A stretch of 17,256 nt of DNA from an uncultured Bacilli bacterium. GTDB lineage: Bacteria > Bacillota_I > Bacilli_A > RFN20 > CAG-826. The translations under genes were made by a program, and so were the position numbers. The notes under the pieces are model-generated. The model was not told where the DNA came from. It ran no database searches and saw nothing but the letters and a program-made list of their open reading frames with translations. Of the stretch, positions 6,656 to 15,678 are shown piece by piece. The stretch lies in contig CALVRY010000013.1 in the NCBI GenBank assembly GCA_944358755.1, positions 1-17,256 of the forward strand, given 5' to 3'. Positions within the stretch are counted from its first letter, which is position 1. Each line of letters begins with the position of its first letter.

Positions 6656-9600
6656 ATGAAGAAAAGATTTTTACTATTAAGCGTTAGCGCTCTTTTAGGT
6701 TTAGTAAGTCTAGCAGGATGTGGTGAACAACCAGAATGTCCTGAATGCGACATCTGTGAAGATCCAGATGATACAGATAATCCAGGTGGTAATACAGGAG
6801 AAAATCCTGATGATACAAAACCAGATCCTGATCCTGAACCAGATCCTTCTGAAGGGTTAATTAGTAAAGAAGAATCTGAATGGAGCACCGAAATTACCGA
6901 ATTAATGAGTACTTACCTTGGTGGAGGTATCTTACCTAAAATTGATTTAGGTGATGGAGAACTTGAAGCTGAATTTGTTAAAAATGACGAATATGAAGAA
7001 TATAGATCATATTTAAAAATTACAGGAAGTGGTTTCTTAGTTTCACATCTTGAAGATGCTCTTAAAACATATAAAGAACATTATTGGAATGCTTTAATGA
7101 TTGGAGAAACTTTCTATGCTTCAAACGATTTACTCAAAGTAGAAGTTGAAGTTGGAAAAAATAGTAATGGCTTTTTTGAATTAAAAGCTTTCTATAATGA
7201 ACCATTTAATCCAAGTCAAGCAACTGCTTGGAATGATGAGACTGCTTCATTAATCAAGGAACATTTTGGTCGATTTACTGTTCCATTCGTATATTTAGGA
7301 ACAGTTAACTATGAATCCACAATTACTGAAACAGGTAGTTTAGTTGTTACTGGTGGAACTTGGAATGACCAAGTTGTTAATCAATTTGAAAGTGCCTTTT
7401 CAAACTGGACAGTAACAAGAGATGAAACTGGTGAAAATTTAACTAATAGATACGCAACTTTTGAAAATAATGGAAATACTATGAATGCTTCATTAGTTCA
7501 AAATCATAATAAAGCTGAACTTACAGTTAGTTTAACTGAAGCATTTGATTCTACAAACCAAGACAGTTGGTCTAAAGAAGTTGTCACAGCAATGGAAAGA
7601 TCACTTAATAAAAATGTTCTTCCTTATGTTTATTTAGGTACTGTTTATCCAACAATTGATACTGCAACAACTGGCGAGAGAACACTTACACTTGTTGGTA
7701 AACTTTGGGATGATTCTATTTTAACTAATGCAAGTGCTGCTTTCGAAGCAGATGGTTGGAATATTACAAACGGGGAAAGCACTATAATTTTCACTAAAAA
7801 TATTGCTCAAAAAGAAGATTATGAAGTTGTTATTGAGAAAAACGCAGATGGAGCTCCAGTTTTAAGAGCTTCTAGAACTGAAGCATATTTTGAAGAAGCT
7901 TTAACTGCTTATCCAGATAATATTAAACAAGGTTTCTTAGATAAATATGGAGAAGATATTAGTATTATTCCTTTCTTATATTTAGGAACTGAATTCCCAA
8001 CATTTAATGAAGATTTAGTTGCTGAACACGAGCAAGATGTTAATAAACTTATTATTACTGGTGGAAGATACGACGAAAGAATCTTAGAAAACTATAAAGC
8101 TAAGTTTACTAAAGAAGCTGGTTGGATTACTGAAGTCGATAATATTGGCGAAAATAGCACTGACTACGATGGTTCTGGTAAAGTTTTAGCTGTATCTATC
8201 AAAAATTTTGGTGAACATACATATAAAATTGGTTTATTCACTTTAGGTGAAGGAGATGATGAAACAGCTTATCTTGAAATTAATAGATATGTAAATGATG
8301 GAGTTGGCGCAAAAGAATGGAGTGCCGAGACCTTTGCTAATATCGAAATGGTTTTAGGGAAAGGTATTACAATTCCTCATTTTGAAACCGGAAGAGATAC
8401 TGTTGAAATGGTTTTTAATGAATATGGCCATTTGGAATTTGATTTTAATTCTGACGTCAATAATATTGGTTACTTTGTTTGGGACGCAATTGATAAATTT
8501 ACTAAAGCTGAATGGAACGTTACTATTGGTCACAATAGAACTTATTATGTTGATGAAGCTTTAATTAATTCAATTGTTGCAACAAAAGAATTTAATGGTA
8601 AAACGGTTGAAATTAATCTTAGTGTTAATTCCAACTCCTATGATAGATTCTTAATGTTTGGAAGTATTAACCTTCACGAAGAATATGATCCTGCAAAAGA
8701 AGAAGGCACATGGTCAGAAACAATTGCAAATGCAATTAGCTCTAAATATAAAATTACATTACCATACATCTATTTAGGTTCAGACCATCCATATTTATAT
8801 GAAGATACTGAAGATGGCTACTTAAAGATTATTGGAAATACTAATAGTAGTGAAATTTATGCAAATGCAAAAGCTTTATTTGAAGGAACTAAAGGAACTG
8901 CTCAAGAATTCTTAGTTGATAATAGTCAAACTAGTAGCGACTCAGTTGTAGCTTCAACAACAAATAGTGATGGCAATTTAGTAACAGTTTATGTTGATTC
9001 AGATGATGATATTCCTTATATTGCTCTTGAACTTACTGAAGTATTTAATTGGCAAGGTACAGAGTGGGATACAGATACAAAAGCAACTCTTGATGAATCA
9101 CTTCCAAGTGGTGTAACTATTCCTTATTTATATCTTGGCACAACAACTCCAACCGCAACAGTTGAAGAACTTGCGAATGGTACAAAAATATCAATTGTTG
9201 GTGGAACATGGGATAATTCTGTAATTGGTTTAAGTGAAAAAGTGTTAAGAGATGATGAAACTTTTGAAGTCTATTCTGCTAAAATCGGTAGCGGATACTA
9301 TGATCCTAGTGGCGTTACTGCTTATAAATTATTAGATAATACAGCTGTTAGATTACAATTAGTAGAAGAATCCAGTCAAATTGTTTTAAATATCTATATT
9401 GATTCAGTGCCAGAAACTCCTGATACAAGATTTGCAAAATGGGAAGATTTAGCTGTTCAAGAAGATTATTCTGGAAATAGAACAAGTGTACTTCAAGCTA
9501 TGGATGCTTATCTTGGCGTTACTTTACCAGATGAAATCGTTCCAATGGCAATTGCTCCAATTGATGATATTTCAATAAGTGGTCCATATAATGCGGATTA

Positions 9601-10243
9601 TAGTAATAAATATATGGCACTTTCTGCTTATGGTGGTTTCTATTCTCCATATTATTTATATCTTGCAATGGAGAAACTCGAAACATTAGGATTTGAAATT
9701 ACATTTAATCCATTTGTTGAAGAAGAGTTAGCTGGATTTAGTGCTAAAAAGACTGATGGAAATGGAACTTTATATTTAAGTATTTTTCCAAATTATGGTG
9801 ATTTTGATGATTCTTATAATGGTATGAAACTTACATCTCTTTATTTAGATGATTTAGCAAAATTCACTCAAACTGATTTTGCAGATTCAGATAAACTTAG
9901 CATTAATTCGGCATTAGGCGGCCTTAATCTTGCTTATGTAAATCTAGGTTCAAAAAACCAAAAAATAAGCGCTGAAAGTGGTGAAGTTACTATCACTGGC
10001 TACAATTACTCTGAAGAAATTATGAAAAACATCGAAACAACATATAAAAATGATGGCTGGACAGTGTATAATACTAAGGTTGTAGTTGAAGGTAGAGTCT
10101 ACGACACTATTGGCGGATTTAAAGAAGAAAATGGTAAAACTTATATCTTAACAGTAACACCAGATGTTTCTAAATCTATATATGGTGGAGGTTCGTTTGA
10201 TAACACTTCAATGGCAACGCATATCAATGTCGTTATGGCTTAA
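6656..10243 (+). CDS. Giant repeat lipoprotein (lipoprotein B), about nine divergent repeats of 113-135 residues
   Basis: 1195 residues. The signal peptide ends in the lipobox LAGC (Cys22). Just after the lipidation site are Cys28, Cys31 and Cys34 (CPECDIC), then an Asp/Pro/Gly-rich linker to about residue 66 that would lift the rest off the membrane. From about residue 72 to the end the protein is a string of divergent repeats. The clearest landmark is the motif [LIV]P[YF][VIL]YLG[TS], at residues 209, 322, 438, 702 and 822, with degenerate copies near 93, 573, 957 and 1092. Each unit usually opens with a helix containing Trp, then this motif, then L-I-GG-W-D followed by an amphipathic helix and beta strands. 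The start has AAGGGG at 6-nt spacing. The stop is only 28 bp from the next gene with no terminator between, so it is probably co-transcribed with the MoxR genes. No known family recognised; it could be an adhesin, a surface scaffold or the client of the MoxR machine. Confidence 0.9.
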   Translation: MKKRFLLLSVSALLGLVSLAGCGEQPECPECDICEDPDDTDNPGGNTGENPDDTKPDPDPEPDPSEGLISKEESEWSTEITELMSTYLGGGILPKIDLGDGELEAEFVKNDEYEEYRSYLKITGSGFLVSHLEDALKTYKEHYWNALMIGETFYASNDLLKVEVEVGKNSNGFFELKAFYNEPFNPSQATAWNDETASLIKEHFGRFTVPFVYLGTVNYESTITETGSLVVTGGTWNDQVVNQFESAFSNWTVTRDETGENLTNRYATFENNGNTMNASLVQNHNKAELTVSLTEAFDSTNQDSWSKEVVTAMERSLNKNVLPYVYLGTVYPTIDTATTGERTLTLVGKLWDDSILTNASAAFEADGWNITNGESTIIFTKNIAQKEDYEVVIEKNADGAPVLRASRTEAYFEEALTAYPDNIKQGFLDKYGEDISIIPFLYLGTEFPTFNEDLVAEHEQDVNKLIITGGRYDERILENYKAKFTKEAGWITEVDNIGENSTDYDGSGKVLAVSIKNFGEHTYKIGLFTLGEGDDETAYLEINRYVNDGVGAKEWSAETFANIEMVLGKGITIPHFETGRDTVEMVFNEYGHLEFDFNSDVNNIGYFVWDAIDKFTKAEWNVTIGHNRTYYVDEALINSIVATKEFNGKTVEINLSVNSNSYDRFLMFGSINLHEEYDPAKEEGTWSETIANAISSKYKITLPYIYLGSDHPYLYEDTEDGYLKIIGNTNSSEIYANAKALFEGTKGTAQEFLVDNSQTSSDSVVASTTNSDGNLVTVYVDSDDDIPYIALELTEVFNWQGTEWDTDTKATLDESLPSGVTIPYLYLGTTTPTATVEELANGTKISIVGGTWDNSVIGLSEKVLRDDETFEVYSAKIGSGYYDPSGVTAYKLLDNTAVRLQLVEESSQIVLNIYIDSVPETPDTRFAKWEDLAVQEDYSGNRTSVLQAMDAYLGVTLPDEIVPMAIAPIDDISISGPYNADYSNKYMALSAYGGFYSPYYLYLAMEKLETLGFEITFNPFVEEELAGFSAKKTDGNGTLYLSIFPNYGDFDDSYNGMKLTSLYLDDLAKFTQTDFADSDKLSINSALGGLNLAYVNLGSKNQKISAESGEVTITGYNYSEEIMKNIETTYKNDGWTVYNTKVVVEGRVYDTIGGFKEENGKTYILTVTPDVSKSIYGGGSFDNTSMATHINVVMA

Positions 10244-10271
10244 AATACCACTCAATTAAGGAGGGAGATAC

Positions 10272-11891
10272 ATGCTAAAAGGATTTAACAAGAGATTAAA
10301 ACTTGAAAAAATATTACAAGGTTCGATTTATGCATTAAGTGGCGGATTATTTATTTCCGCCATCTTAATTGCTTGTTTTCAAGGTTTTAAATTAACTGAT
10401 TGGTATTTTTATTTAATCGCAATTGGTTCTGGCCTATTAGTTTTTGCTATCATCCTTCTTTTATATATTTTTATAAATAAAGTAAAAGAAAAAGATGTTG
10501 CTAGAAGAATTGATCAAAGCTTCAATCTTCGCGAAAAAGCAGCAACAATGGTTGAATTTAAAGACAAAGATTCTCTTCTTATTCAAAAACAAAGAGAAGA
10601 TGCTAAAAAAAGTATTAAACTTAATAGTCCTCGTAAATTAATATTAAAAATAACGATGGCTAGTTTACCTCTTCCTTTACTTGGAGCAGGTGCCTTTACA
10701 ACATCTTTCTTTACTCAAGATATTGTAAATATGCTTACTGTAGAAGATGAAGAAATTGATTTTGATGATGACACGGATAAAATCATCGATGAAATCAAAG
10801 ATTATATCGGAAAAAGTCAAGCTTCTGCAGCATTTAAAGAAAAATTATACGAAATTTTAGAACAACTTCGTGAAGACTTAAAAGGTGATACATCAATTCC
10901 TTCGAGATTTGCGAAAGTTGAAAAAGCTAAAGGTGAAGTTGATGTTGCCCTTGATGAAGTTAATACCAAAGAAGAAATCGGTGAAGGTCTTCTAAATGAT
11001 GAAACTGATTTTACTTCTCTAGGAGAAGTCATCAAAAACGCTGAAACTGATAAACTTGAAGAAAGCTTTAAACCTCTTCTTGATGAAGTAAATACAATTT
11101 TCTCAATTGATGGAATTTTAAATACACTTGGCGAACGGATTGATAATTTAAGAGATTTACTTGATAACATTGATGTGCCTACAAGTGATGCAAACTACAA
11201 AACTTTCTCAGATTTATTAGTTAAACTTGAAGCAATTCGTGATAATGTTGAAAACAAAATGGCTGCAAGTAACAATGTTTCTTCATCAACCATCAACAAA
11301 TTAATCATGGATTCTCAAGAACAAGCTAAAAAAGCAATCGAAGAAGCAATTGAAAATTTAAAGACTGATTTAACTTTAGAAAAAGCTAATGACCAACTTG
11401 CTGAAGATGTTAAAAAGTTAATGGATCAACTTGTTGATCCTTCAACTACAGAAGGCGACCCATCAATTGATGGCGAAGGTGGCTCTAACAACAACCAAGA
11501 AGGTGAAGAAGGTGAAGCCGGAGACGAAGGTAACCAAGAAACCGATCAAAACCAAGGTGAAAGTGGAGAAGCTGATGGTGGAGAAGGAAATGGTGATGGC
11601 GATAAAGGTGAAGGAAGCGGAAGTGGCGCTGGAGGTCAAGAAGGAGAAGGTGATGGCCAAGGTCAAGGCGAAGGCGCAAGTGGCGGCGGAGCTGAAACTG
11701 AATATGGCAGCAATGATAAAGTTTACACTGGTGAAAACGGATCAACTGAATATGGAGATGTAATTGGTGATTATCAAAACGATGCAAGTGATGATGCAAA
11801 AGGCACTGGCGACGATGATTTAGAGGGAGCAATTGGTGATTATTTCGACGAACTTTATGGTGAAGGTAGTGGAAATAAAACTAATCCATAA
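10272..11891 (+). CDS. Membrane protein with three N-terminal helices and acidic Gly-rich C-terminal tail (DUF4175-like role)
   Basis: 539 residues; AAGGAGGG precedes the ATG. Predicted membrane helices are at about 17-36, 44-68 and 128-148. Between helices 2 and 3 is a basic cytoplasmic stretch with VARRIDQSFNLREKAATMVE, a pattern like the region after the first helices of DUF4175-type proteins that accompany MoxR genes. After helix 3 comes a largely helical, acidic, coiled-coil-like domain (about 155-390). A low-complexity Gly/Glu/Asp/Gln tail follows (about 393-475), then a short end with related GDYQNDA and GDYFDELYG motifs. It lies between the repeat lipoprotein and MoxR, so it may connect the cytoplasmic ATPase to the surface. 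The DUF4175 relationship is inferred from layout and motif, not proven. The tail resembles the Gly/Gln-rich ends of those proteins. Confidence 0.85.
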   Translation: MLKGFNKRLKLEKILQGSIYALSGGLFISAILIACFQGFKLTDWYFYLIAIGSGLLVFAIILLLYIFINKVKEKDVARRIDQSFNLREKAATMVEFKDKDSLLIQKQREDAKKSIKLNSPRKLILKITMASLPLPLLGAGAFTTSFFTQDIVNMLTVEDEEIDFDDDTDKIIDEIKDYIGKSQASAAFKEKLYEILEQLREDLKGDTSIPSRFAKVEKAKGEVDVALDEVNTKEEIGEGLLNDETDFTSLGEVIKNAETDKLEESFKPLLDEVNTIFSIDGILNTLGERIDNLRDLLDNIDVPTSDANYKTFSDLLVKLEAIRDNVENKMAASNNVSSSTINKLIMDSQEQAKKAIEEAIENLKTDLTLEKANDQLAEDVKKLMDQLVDPSTTEGDPSIDGEGGSNNNQEGEEGEAGDEGNQETDQNQGESGEADGGEGNGDGDKGEGSGSGAGGQEGEGDGQGQGEGASGGGAETEYGSNDKVYTGENGSTEYGDVIGDYQNDASDDAKGTGDDDLEGAIGDYFDELYGEGSGNKTNP

Positions 11892-11914
11892 TTTATAGAA
11901 AAAACGTGCAAAAT

Positions 11915-11920
11915 GGAGGG
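11915..11920 (+). promoter_or_regulatory. Ribosome binding site that fixes the MoxR start at 11927
   Basis: GGAGGG lies 6 nt before the ATG at 11927. The longer reading from GTG at 11906 would encode this site as protein and has no ribosome site of its own. Confidence 0.8.
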
Positions 11921-11926
11921 ATTTTT

Positions 11927-12913
11927 ATGGAAAACGAAGCACTACTTAAAGAATTTAGTGAAGCAACAGCAAAAATAAAAGAACAAATTCACAGAGATAT
12001 TATTGGTCAAAACGAAGTTGTTGATAATGTAATTATTGCAATTATCGCTGGTGGAAACGTTTTACTTGAAGGTGTTCCTGGAACTGGAAAAACACGTCTT
12101 GTCCGTTCAATGGGTCAAACATTATCTTTAAGTTTCTCACGTATTCAATTTACACCAGATCTTATGCCAAATGATGTCACTGGTACAAATATTATTAGAA
12201 AAAATGAAAATGGCGATTTAGTTTCATCTTTCCAAAAAGGACCTATTTTTTCTCAAATTGTTTTAGCTGATGAAATTAACCGTGCTACTCCAAAAACTCA
12301 AGCAGCTATGCTTGAAGTTATGCAAGAGCACAAAGTTACTGTAAGTGGTGTCTCTTATCCAATGGCTGAACCATTCTTTGTTCTTGCAACTCAAAACCCA
12401 ATTGAACAAGATGGTACTTATCCTCTTCCAGAAGCTCAAATGGATAGATTTATGTTTAAACTCAACATGGTTTATCCAACTGAAAAAGAACTTGCTGATA
12501 TTGTCAATTTAACTCAAGAAGATCAAAGAGAAAGAGCAGAAAAAGTTGTGGATGGTGAAACAATTTTACATATGAGACAACTTGCAGTTGGTGTGCCTAT
12601 TATTGATGATGTCTTAAATTATGCAATGAAACTTGTTCATAAAACTCATCCTGAAGTTGATAAAACATCAGAAGTCGCTAAAAAATATATTAAATTTGGT
12701 GCTTCTCCACGTGCTTGTCAAGCTTTAATAACTGGAGCCAAAATCAAAGCTTTAATGAATGGAAACTTCAACGTTTCTTATCAAGATATTGATGAACTTG
12801 CTCTTCCAGTTTTACGTCATAGAATTAAACTTACATATAATGCAATCAATGACAATTTAACAGTTGATGATGTAATTCAAAAATTAATCGAAGAAACTCA
12901 TAAAGGAAAATAA
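11927..12913 (+). CDS. moxR: MoxR family AAA+ ATPase
   Basis: 328 residues from the ATG, the normal length for the family. Walker A is GVPGTGKT (49-56), Walker B IVLADE (111-116), with the MoxR-typical INRATPKTQAAMLEVMQE after it. The sensor-1 segment ATQNPIEQDGTYPLPEAQ starts at 154, and MDRF (172-175) carries the Arg expected near the nucleotide of the next subunit. A C-terminal lid domain with GASPRA follows. MoxR proteins are cytoplasmic hexameric ATPases that work with VWA partners as chaperone-like machines in the maturation of protein complexes. The gene is followed after 3 bp by the DUF58 gene, its usual partner, then by two membrane VWA genes, an order like that of MoxR-proper (MRP) type loci. 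The start at 11906 was rejected (see the ribosome-site entry). All catalytic motifs look intact, so this should be an active ATPase. Confidence 0.97.
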   Translation: MENEALLKEFSEATAKIKEQIHRDIIGQNEVVDNVIIAIIAGGNVLLEGVPGTGKTRLVRSMGQTLSLSFSRIQFTPDLMPNDVTGTNIIRKNENGDLVSSFQKGPIFSQIVLADEINRATPKTQAAMLEVMQEHKVTVSGVSYPMAEPFFVLATQNPIEQDGTYPLPEAQMDRFMFKLNMVYPTEKELADIVNLTQEDQRERAEKVVDGETILHMRQLAVGVPIIDDVLNYAMKLVHKTHPEVDKTSEVAKKYIKFGASPRACQALITGAKIKALMNGNFNVSYQDIDELALPVLRHRIKLTYNAINDNLTVDDVIQKLIEETHKGK

Positions 12914-12916
12914 TTT

Positions 12917-13792
12917 ATGAAGCAGATCATAGATGAACGTTTCTTGTCTCAACTTGAGCTATTTTCTTTAGCAATAAAAGATAATATTGCTGGGCTTTTT
13001 GGTGGCTCACATCAATCAAAAAAATACGGAACATCTTGTGAATTTGCTGATTATAGAGAATATGTAGAAGGGGATGATATTTCAAAAATTGACTGGAATA
13101 TCTATGGTCGATTTGAAGAACTTTATCTTAAGTTATATCTTGATGAAAAACAAATGTATACCAAAATATATATTGATGCATCTAGATCAATGTCTTTTTT
13201 TAATAAAGATCAATATGCGCTTCGTCTTGCAGCCTCTCTTGCCTATCTTTCGGTATCAGAAATGGATAGGGTTTCTATATATCTTGTTAAAAATAAAAGC
13301 GTTGTTCCTCTTTTTGAAAAGATTATCGGAAGAGAGAAATTTTACGAAAATGTTTCAAAATTAAACGATATTAAATTTGAGGGCGAAGCTTCAATTTCAG
13401 AAGCGATCATGAGAAGTGATGTTGGTTTTGGAAATGGAAAAAGTATCATTATATCAGACTTTTTGACTTATAATGATTATTTTTCTGCAATTGACTATTT
13501 GCGTGACAAACACCGTGATGTTTTATGCATTCAACTCCTAGCTCCAGAAGAAATTAGACCAACTGCTAGAGGAAAAAATATTCTTTACGATTCAGAAGAA
13601 CATGGTCATTTTTTTAGAGGAAATATCACGCGTGATGTTTTAAACGCCTATCAAAAAGCGCTCGATTATATTCAAGATACATTACTAAATTATTGTGCTT
13701 CACGTGAAGCTGATTACACACTTTATGATACATCCATCTCTTTAAGAGAATTATTTATGGATCGTTTATTTAATAAGGGGGTGATTAAATGA
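12917..13792 (+). CDS. DUF58 domain protein (MoxR partner, VWA-like fold)
   Basis: 291 residues. The family hallmark is present: FADYREYVEGDDISKIDWN followed by an aromatic/Arg stretch (about 43-68), then L-K-Y-DEKQ. The VWA-like core begins YTKIYIDASRSM, with the Asp-x-Ser-x-Ser arrangement of a metal-ion-dependent adhesion site, and continues to SIIISDFL. No signal peptide or membrane helix is seen, so it should be cytoplasmic. DUF58 proteins are almost always encoded next to MoxR and are presumed adaptors or substrate receptors for it. AAAGGA at 12903-12908 serves as ribosome site. The gene ends in TGA, which overlaps the next ATG (ATGA, 4 bp), a sign of translational coupling. This stop also shows that TGA is not read as tryptophan in this organism. 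Confidence 0.95.
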   Translation: MKQIIDERFLSQLELFSLAIKDNIAGLFGGSHQSKKYGTSCEFADYREYVEGDDISKIDWNIYGRFEELYLKLYLDEKQMYTKIYIDASRSMSFFNKDQYALRLAASLAYLSVSEMDRVSIYLVKNKSVVPLFEKIIGREKFYENVSKLNDIKFEGEASISEAIMRSDVGFGNGKSIIISDFLTYNDYFSAIDYLRDKHRDVLCIQLLAPEEIRPTARGKNILYDSEEHGHFFRGNITRDVLNAYQKALDYIQDTLLNYCASREADYTLYDTSISLRELFMDRLFNKGVIK

Positions 13793-15678
13793 GTTTTAAT
13801 TTTCCACTTGGTCTTCTTCTTTTACTTGCGATCCCAGTTCTTATTATCATTTATATTATTAAGAACAAATATAAAGAGAAAGTTGTTTCATCAAGCTATA
13901 TTTGGGATTTAAGTAAAAAGTTCTTAAAAAAGAAGCACCCTTTAAATACAATCGCAAACCTTTTAAATCTTATTGTTCAATGTCTTTGTATCGCTTTTTT
14001 AAGTTTTTCCCTTGCAGATCCTGTATTAAATTTCCAAAATGGTGCTGAAAATGAAGTCTATATTTTAGATGCTTCAGCTAGTATGGGAATAAAAAATGAA
14101 AATGGGGAAACTCGTTTTGAAAGTGCTAAAAACGAAATTAAAAATAGAGTTAATGAAGCGACAAGTGGATCAACTTTTACTCTTGTAATAGGTGATTCTA
14201 ACGCCAGAACTTTATGTAAAAATATTCAAGATAAAGCAATATTTAATTCACTTGTTGATCGAGTTCAACTTGATTATGCTGAAAGCGGACTTGAAAACGC
14301 AATTAGTCTTGCTCAAACTCTTTCTTCTCAAAATGAAGGCAGTAGTTTCTCTTTATTTACTGATAAAGACATTAAAACTTTTGATGGTTTTGAAGCTATT
14401 AATGTTAGTGACACAAATAAAAATTATGCAATTAGTGATTTAAGAGTTAATGATATAAAAGAAGAAGATATCGCTTATGTTCTTTTAGAAGCTGATGTGA
14501 CTTCATTTAATGAAGATACAAAACTTGAAGTTGAATTCTTTAAAGATGATGTTTCACTAGGAAAAGTTGAAGAAGAAGTTAAGCAAAATGAATTCAAAAC
14601 TTTTTCACTCAAAATTCAAAATATCGATAACAAATTCGAAGAATATTCTTCACTTAAAGCAACTATATTAAATGAAGATTATTTAAAAGAAGATAGTGAA
14701 TTTATCGTTTATAAAACTAGCGATTTTGATACAACTAGCGTCTTAATTGTTAGTTATTCACCATTCTATTTTGAATCAGTTTTCAACGCTTTAAATAATA
14801 ATGACGTTAAAATTTCTTACGATTCTATCACGCCTTTAATGTATTCTCTTACATCAGGTACGGTTGGATATGATGTCGTAATTTTTGATGGATTTGCTCC
14901 AGATAGATTACCAGTTGATAGTGCAGTTTGGTTATTTAATTGTGGTGAATCAGTGCCCGGAAGTGGATTTTATTTTCAAAAAGAATTTACGGTTGAAGAT
15001 CCTGGAATTAAGGCAAGTTATGCAAATAACACTGACGATCTTTTATATCAAGAGTTAACAAAAGATCTTGTAAAAAGAGACATCACAATTAAAACCTATC
15101 TTCGCTATACCTTAAATTCAAAGTTTACAACAATTCTTTCTTACAACAATCTTCCATTTATTTTTGCAGGAAGAAATGATTACAATCAAAAAGAAATTGT
15201 TTTTAACTTTGATTTGCATAATTCAAATTTACCTTTACTTGCCGATTTCATTATTTTAATGAGAAATTGCATTACATATTCAAATCCATCGATTTTGACG
15301 GATTTTAATTATATGGCAAGTGATGTTGTTACATTCACTTTCCCAGATACTGCATTAAGTTGTGAGATTAATACGCCTTCTGGAAATACAGAATACGTAA
15401 GTTCGCTTGATATTCAAACTTATGAATTAAAAGAAGTTGGAACTTATGAAATTTCAGTTGAACTTGCAACAGGTCAAACCAGAAAATTAAATGTTTTTAG
15501 TGCCTTCCCTAGTAAAGAAAGGACACCTCTTGTTGAAGATGAAAAGTCTTACACCATCACACTTAATGCTAATGCCCCTAAAGCTGATAGAATATTTGAG
15601 GCTTTACTTGTCGTCGTAATTATTGCGCTAGTATTTCTTTTAGCAGATTGGATGATTTATAGTCATGAACAATTTTAA
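13789..15678 (+). CDS. BatA-like membrane protein with VWA and GATase-like domains
   Basis: 629 residues. The N-terminus (FNFPLGLLLLLAIPVLIIIYII) is a BatA-type first helix; a short basic loop with the typical SSSYIWD stretch and a second helix (about 58-78) follow, ending in ADP. A VWA domain starts directly after it: EVYILDASASM, with the MIDAS DxSxS at Asp94-Ser98 and a later LFTDKD. The usual MIDAS Thr is not evident (ESGLENA), so metal binding may be altered. The central part (about 320-500) with SVLIVSYSPFYFES and YDVVIFDGFAPDRLP resembles the glutamine-amidotransferase-like fold found in large VWA proteins of Clostridia. A C-terminal helix (about 604-622) anchors the end. Its place after MoxR and DUF58 fits a role as the membrane part of the machine. 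It overlaps DUF58 by 4 bp and the next gene by 14 bp. Confidence 0.9.
   Translation: MSFNFPLGLLLLLAIPVLIIIYIIKNKYKEKVVSSSYIWDLSKKFLKKKHPLNTIANLLNLIVQCLCIAFLSFSLADPVLNFQNGAENEVYILDASASMGIKNENGETRFESAKNEIKNRVNEATSGSTFTLVIGDSNARTLCKNIQDKAIFNSLVDRVQLDYAESGLENAISLAQTLSSQNEGSSFSLFTDKDIKTFDGFEAINVSDTNKNYAISDLRVNDIKEEDIAYVLLEADVTSFNEDTKLEVEFFKDDVSLGKVEEEVKQNEFKTFSLKIQNIDNKFEEYSSLKATILNEDYLKEDSEFIVYKTSDFDTTSVLIVSYSPFYFESVFNALNNNDVKISYDSITPLMYSLTSGTVGYDVVIFDGFAPDRLPVDSAVWLFNCGESVPGSGFYFQKEFTVEDPGIKASYANNTDDLLYQELTKDLVKRDITIKTYLRYTLNSKFTTILSYNNLPFIFAGRNDYNQKEIVFNFDLHNSNLPLLADFIILMRNCITYSNPSILTDFNYMASDVVTFTFPDTALSCEINTPSGNTEYVSSLDIQTYELKEVGTYEISVELATGQTRKLNVFSAFPSKERTPLVEDEKSYTITLNANAPKADRIFEALLVVVIIALVFLLADWMIYSHEQF

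Noticed and set aside
6637..6888. Minus-strand ORF opposite the start of lipoprotein B
   Set aside because: Low-complexity Ser/Gly product that mirrors the Asp/Pro linker of the real gene; no ribosome site.
10817..11832. Minus-strand and alternate-frame ORFs within the 539-residue membrane protein gene
   Set aside because: Shadows of a biased low-complexity coding sequence; no start signals and no recognisable products.
11906..11926. GTG at 11906 as start of the MoxR gene
   Set aside because: The added seven codons would cover the ribosome site GGAGGG, which is well placed for the ATG at 11927.
13790..13792. Mycoplasma code (TGA as Trp)
   Set aside because: The DUF58 gene ends at TGA in an ATGA overlap with the next start, and no gene in the window contains an in-frame TGA where Trp is expected.
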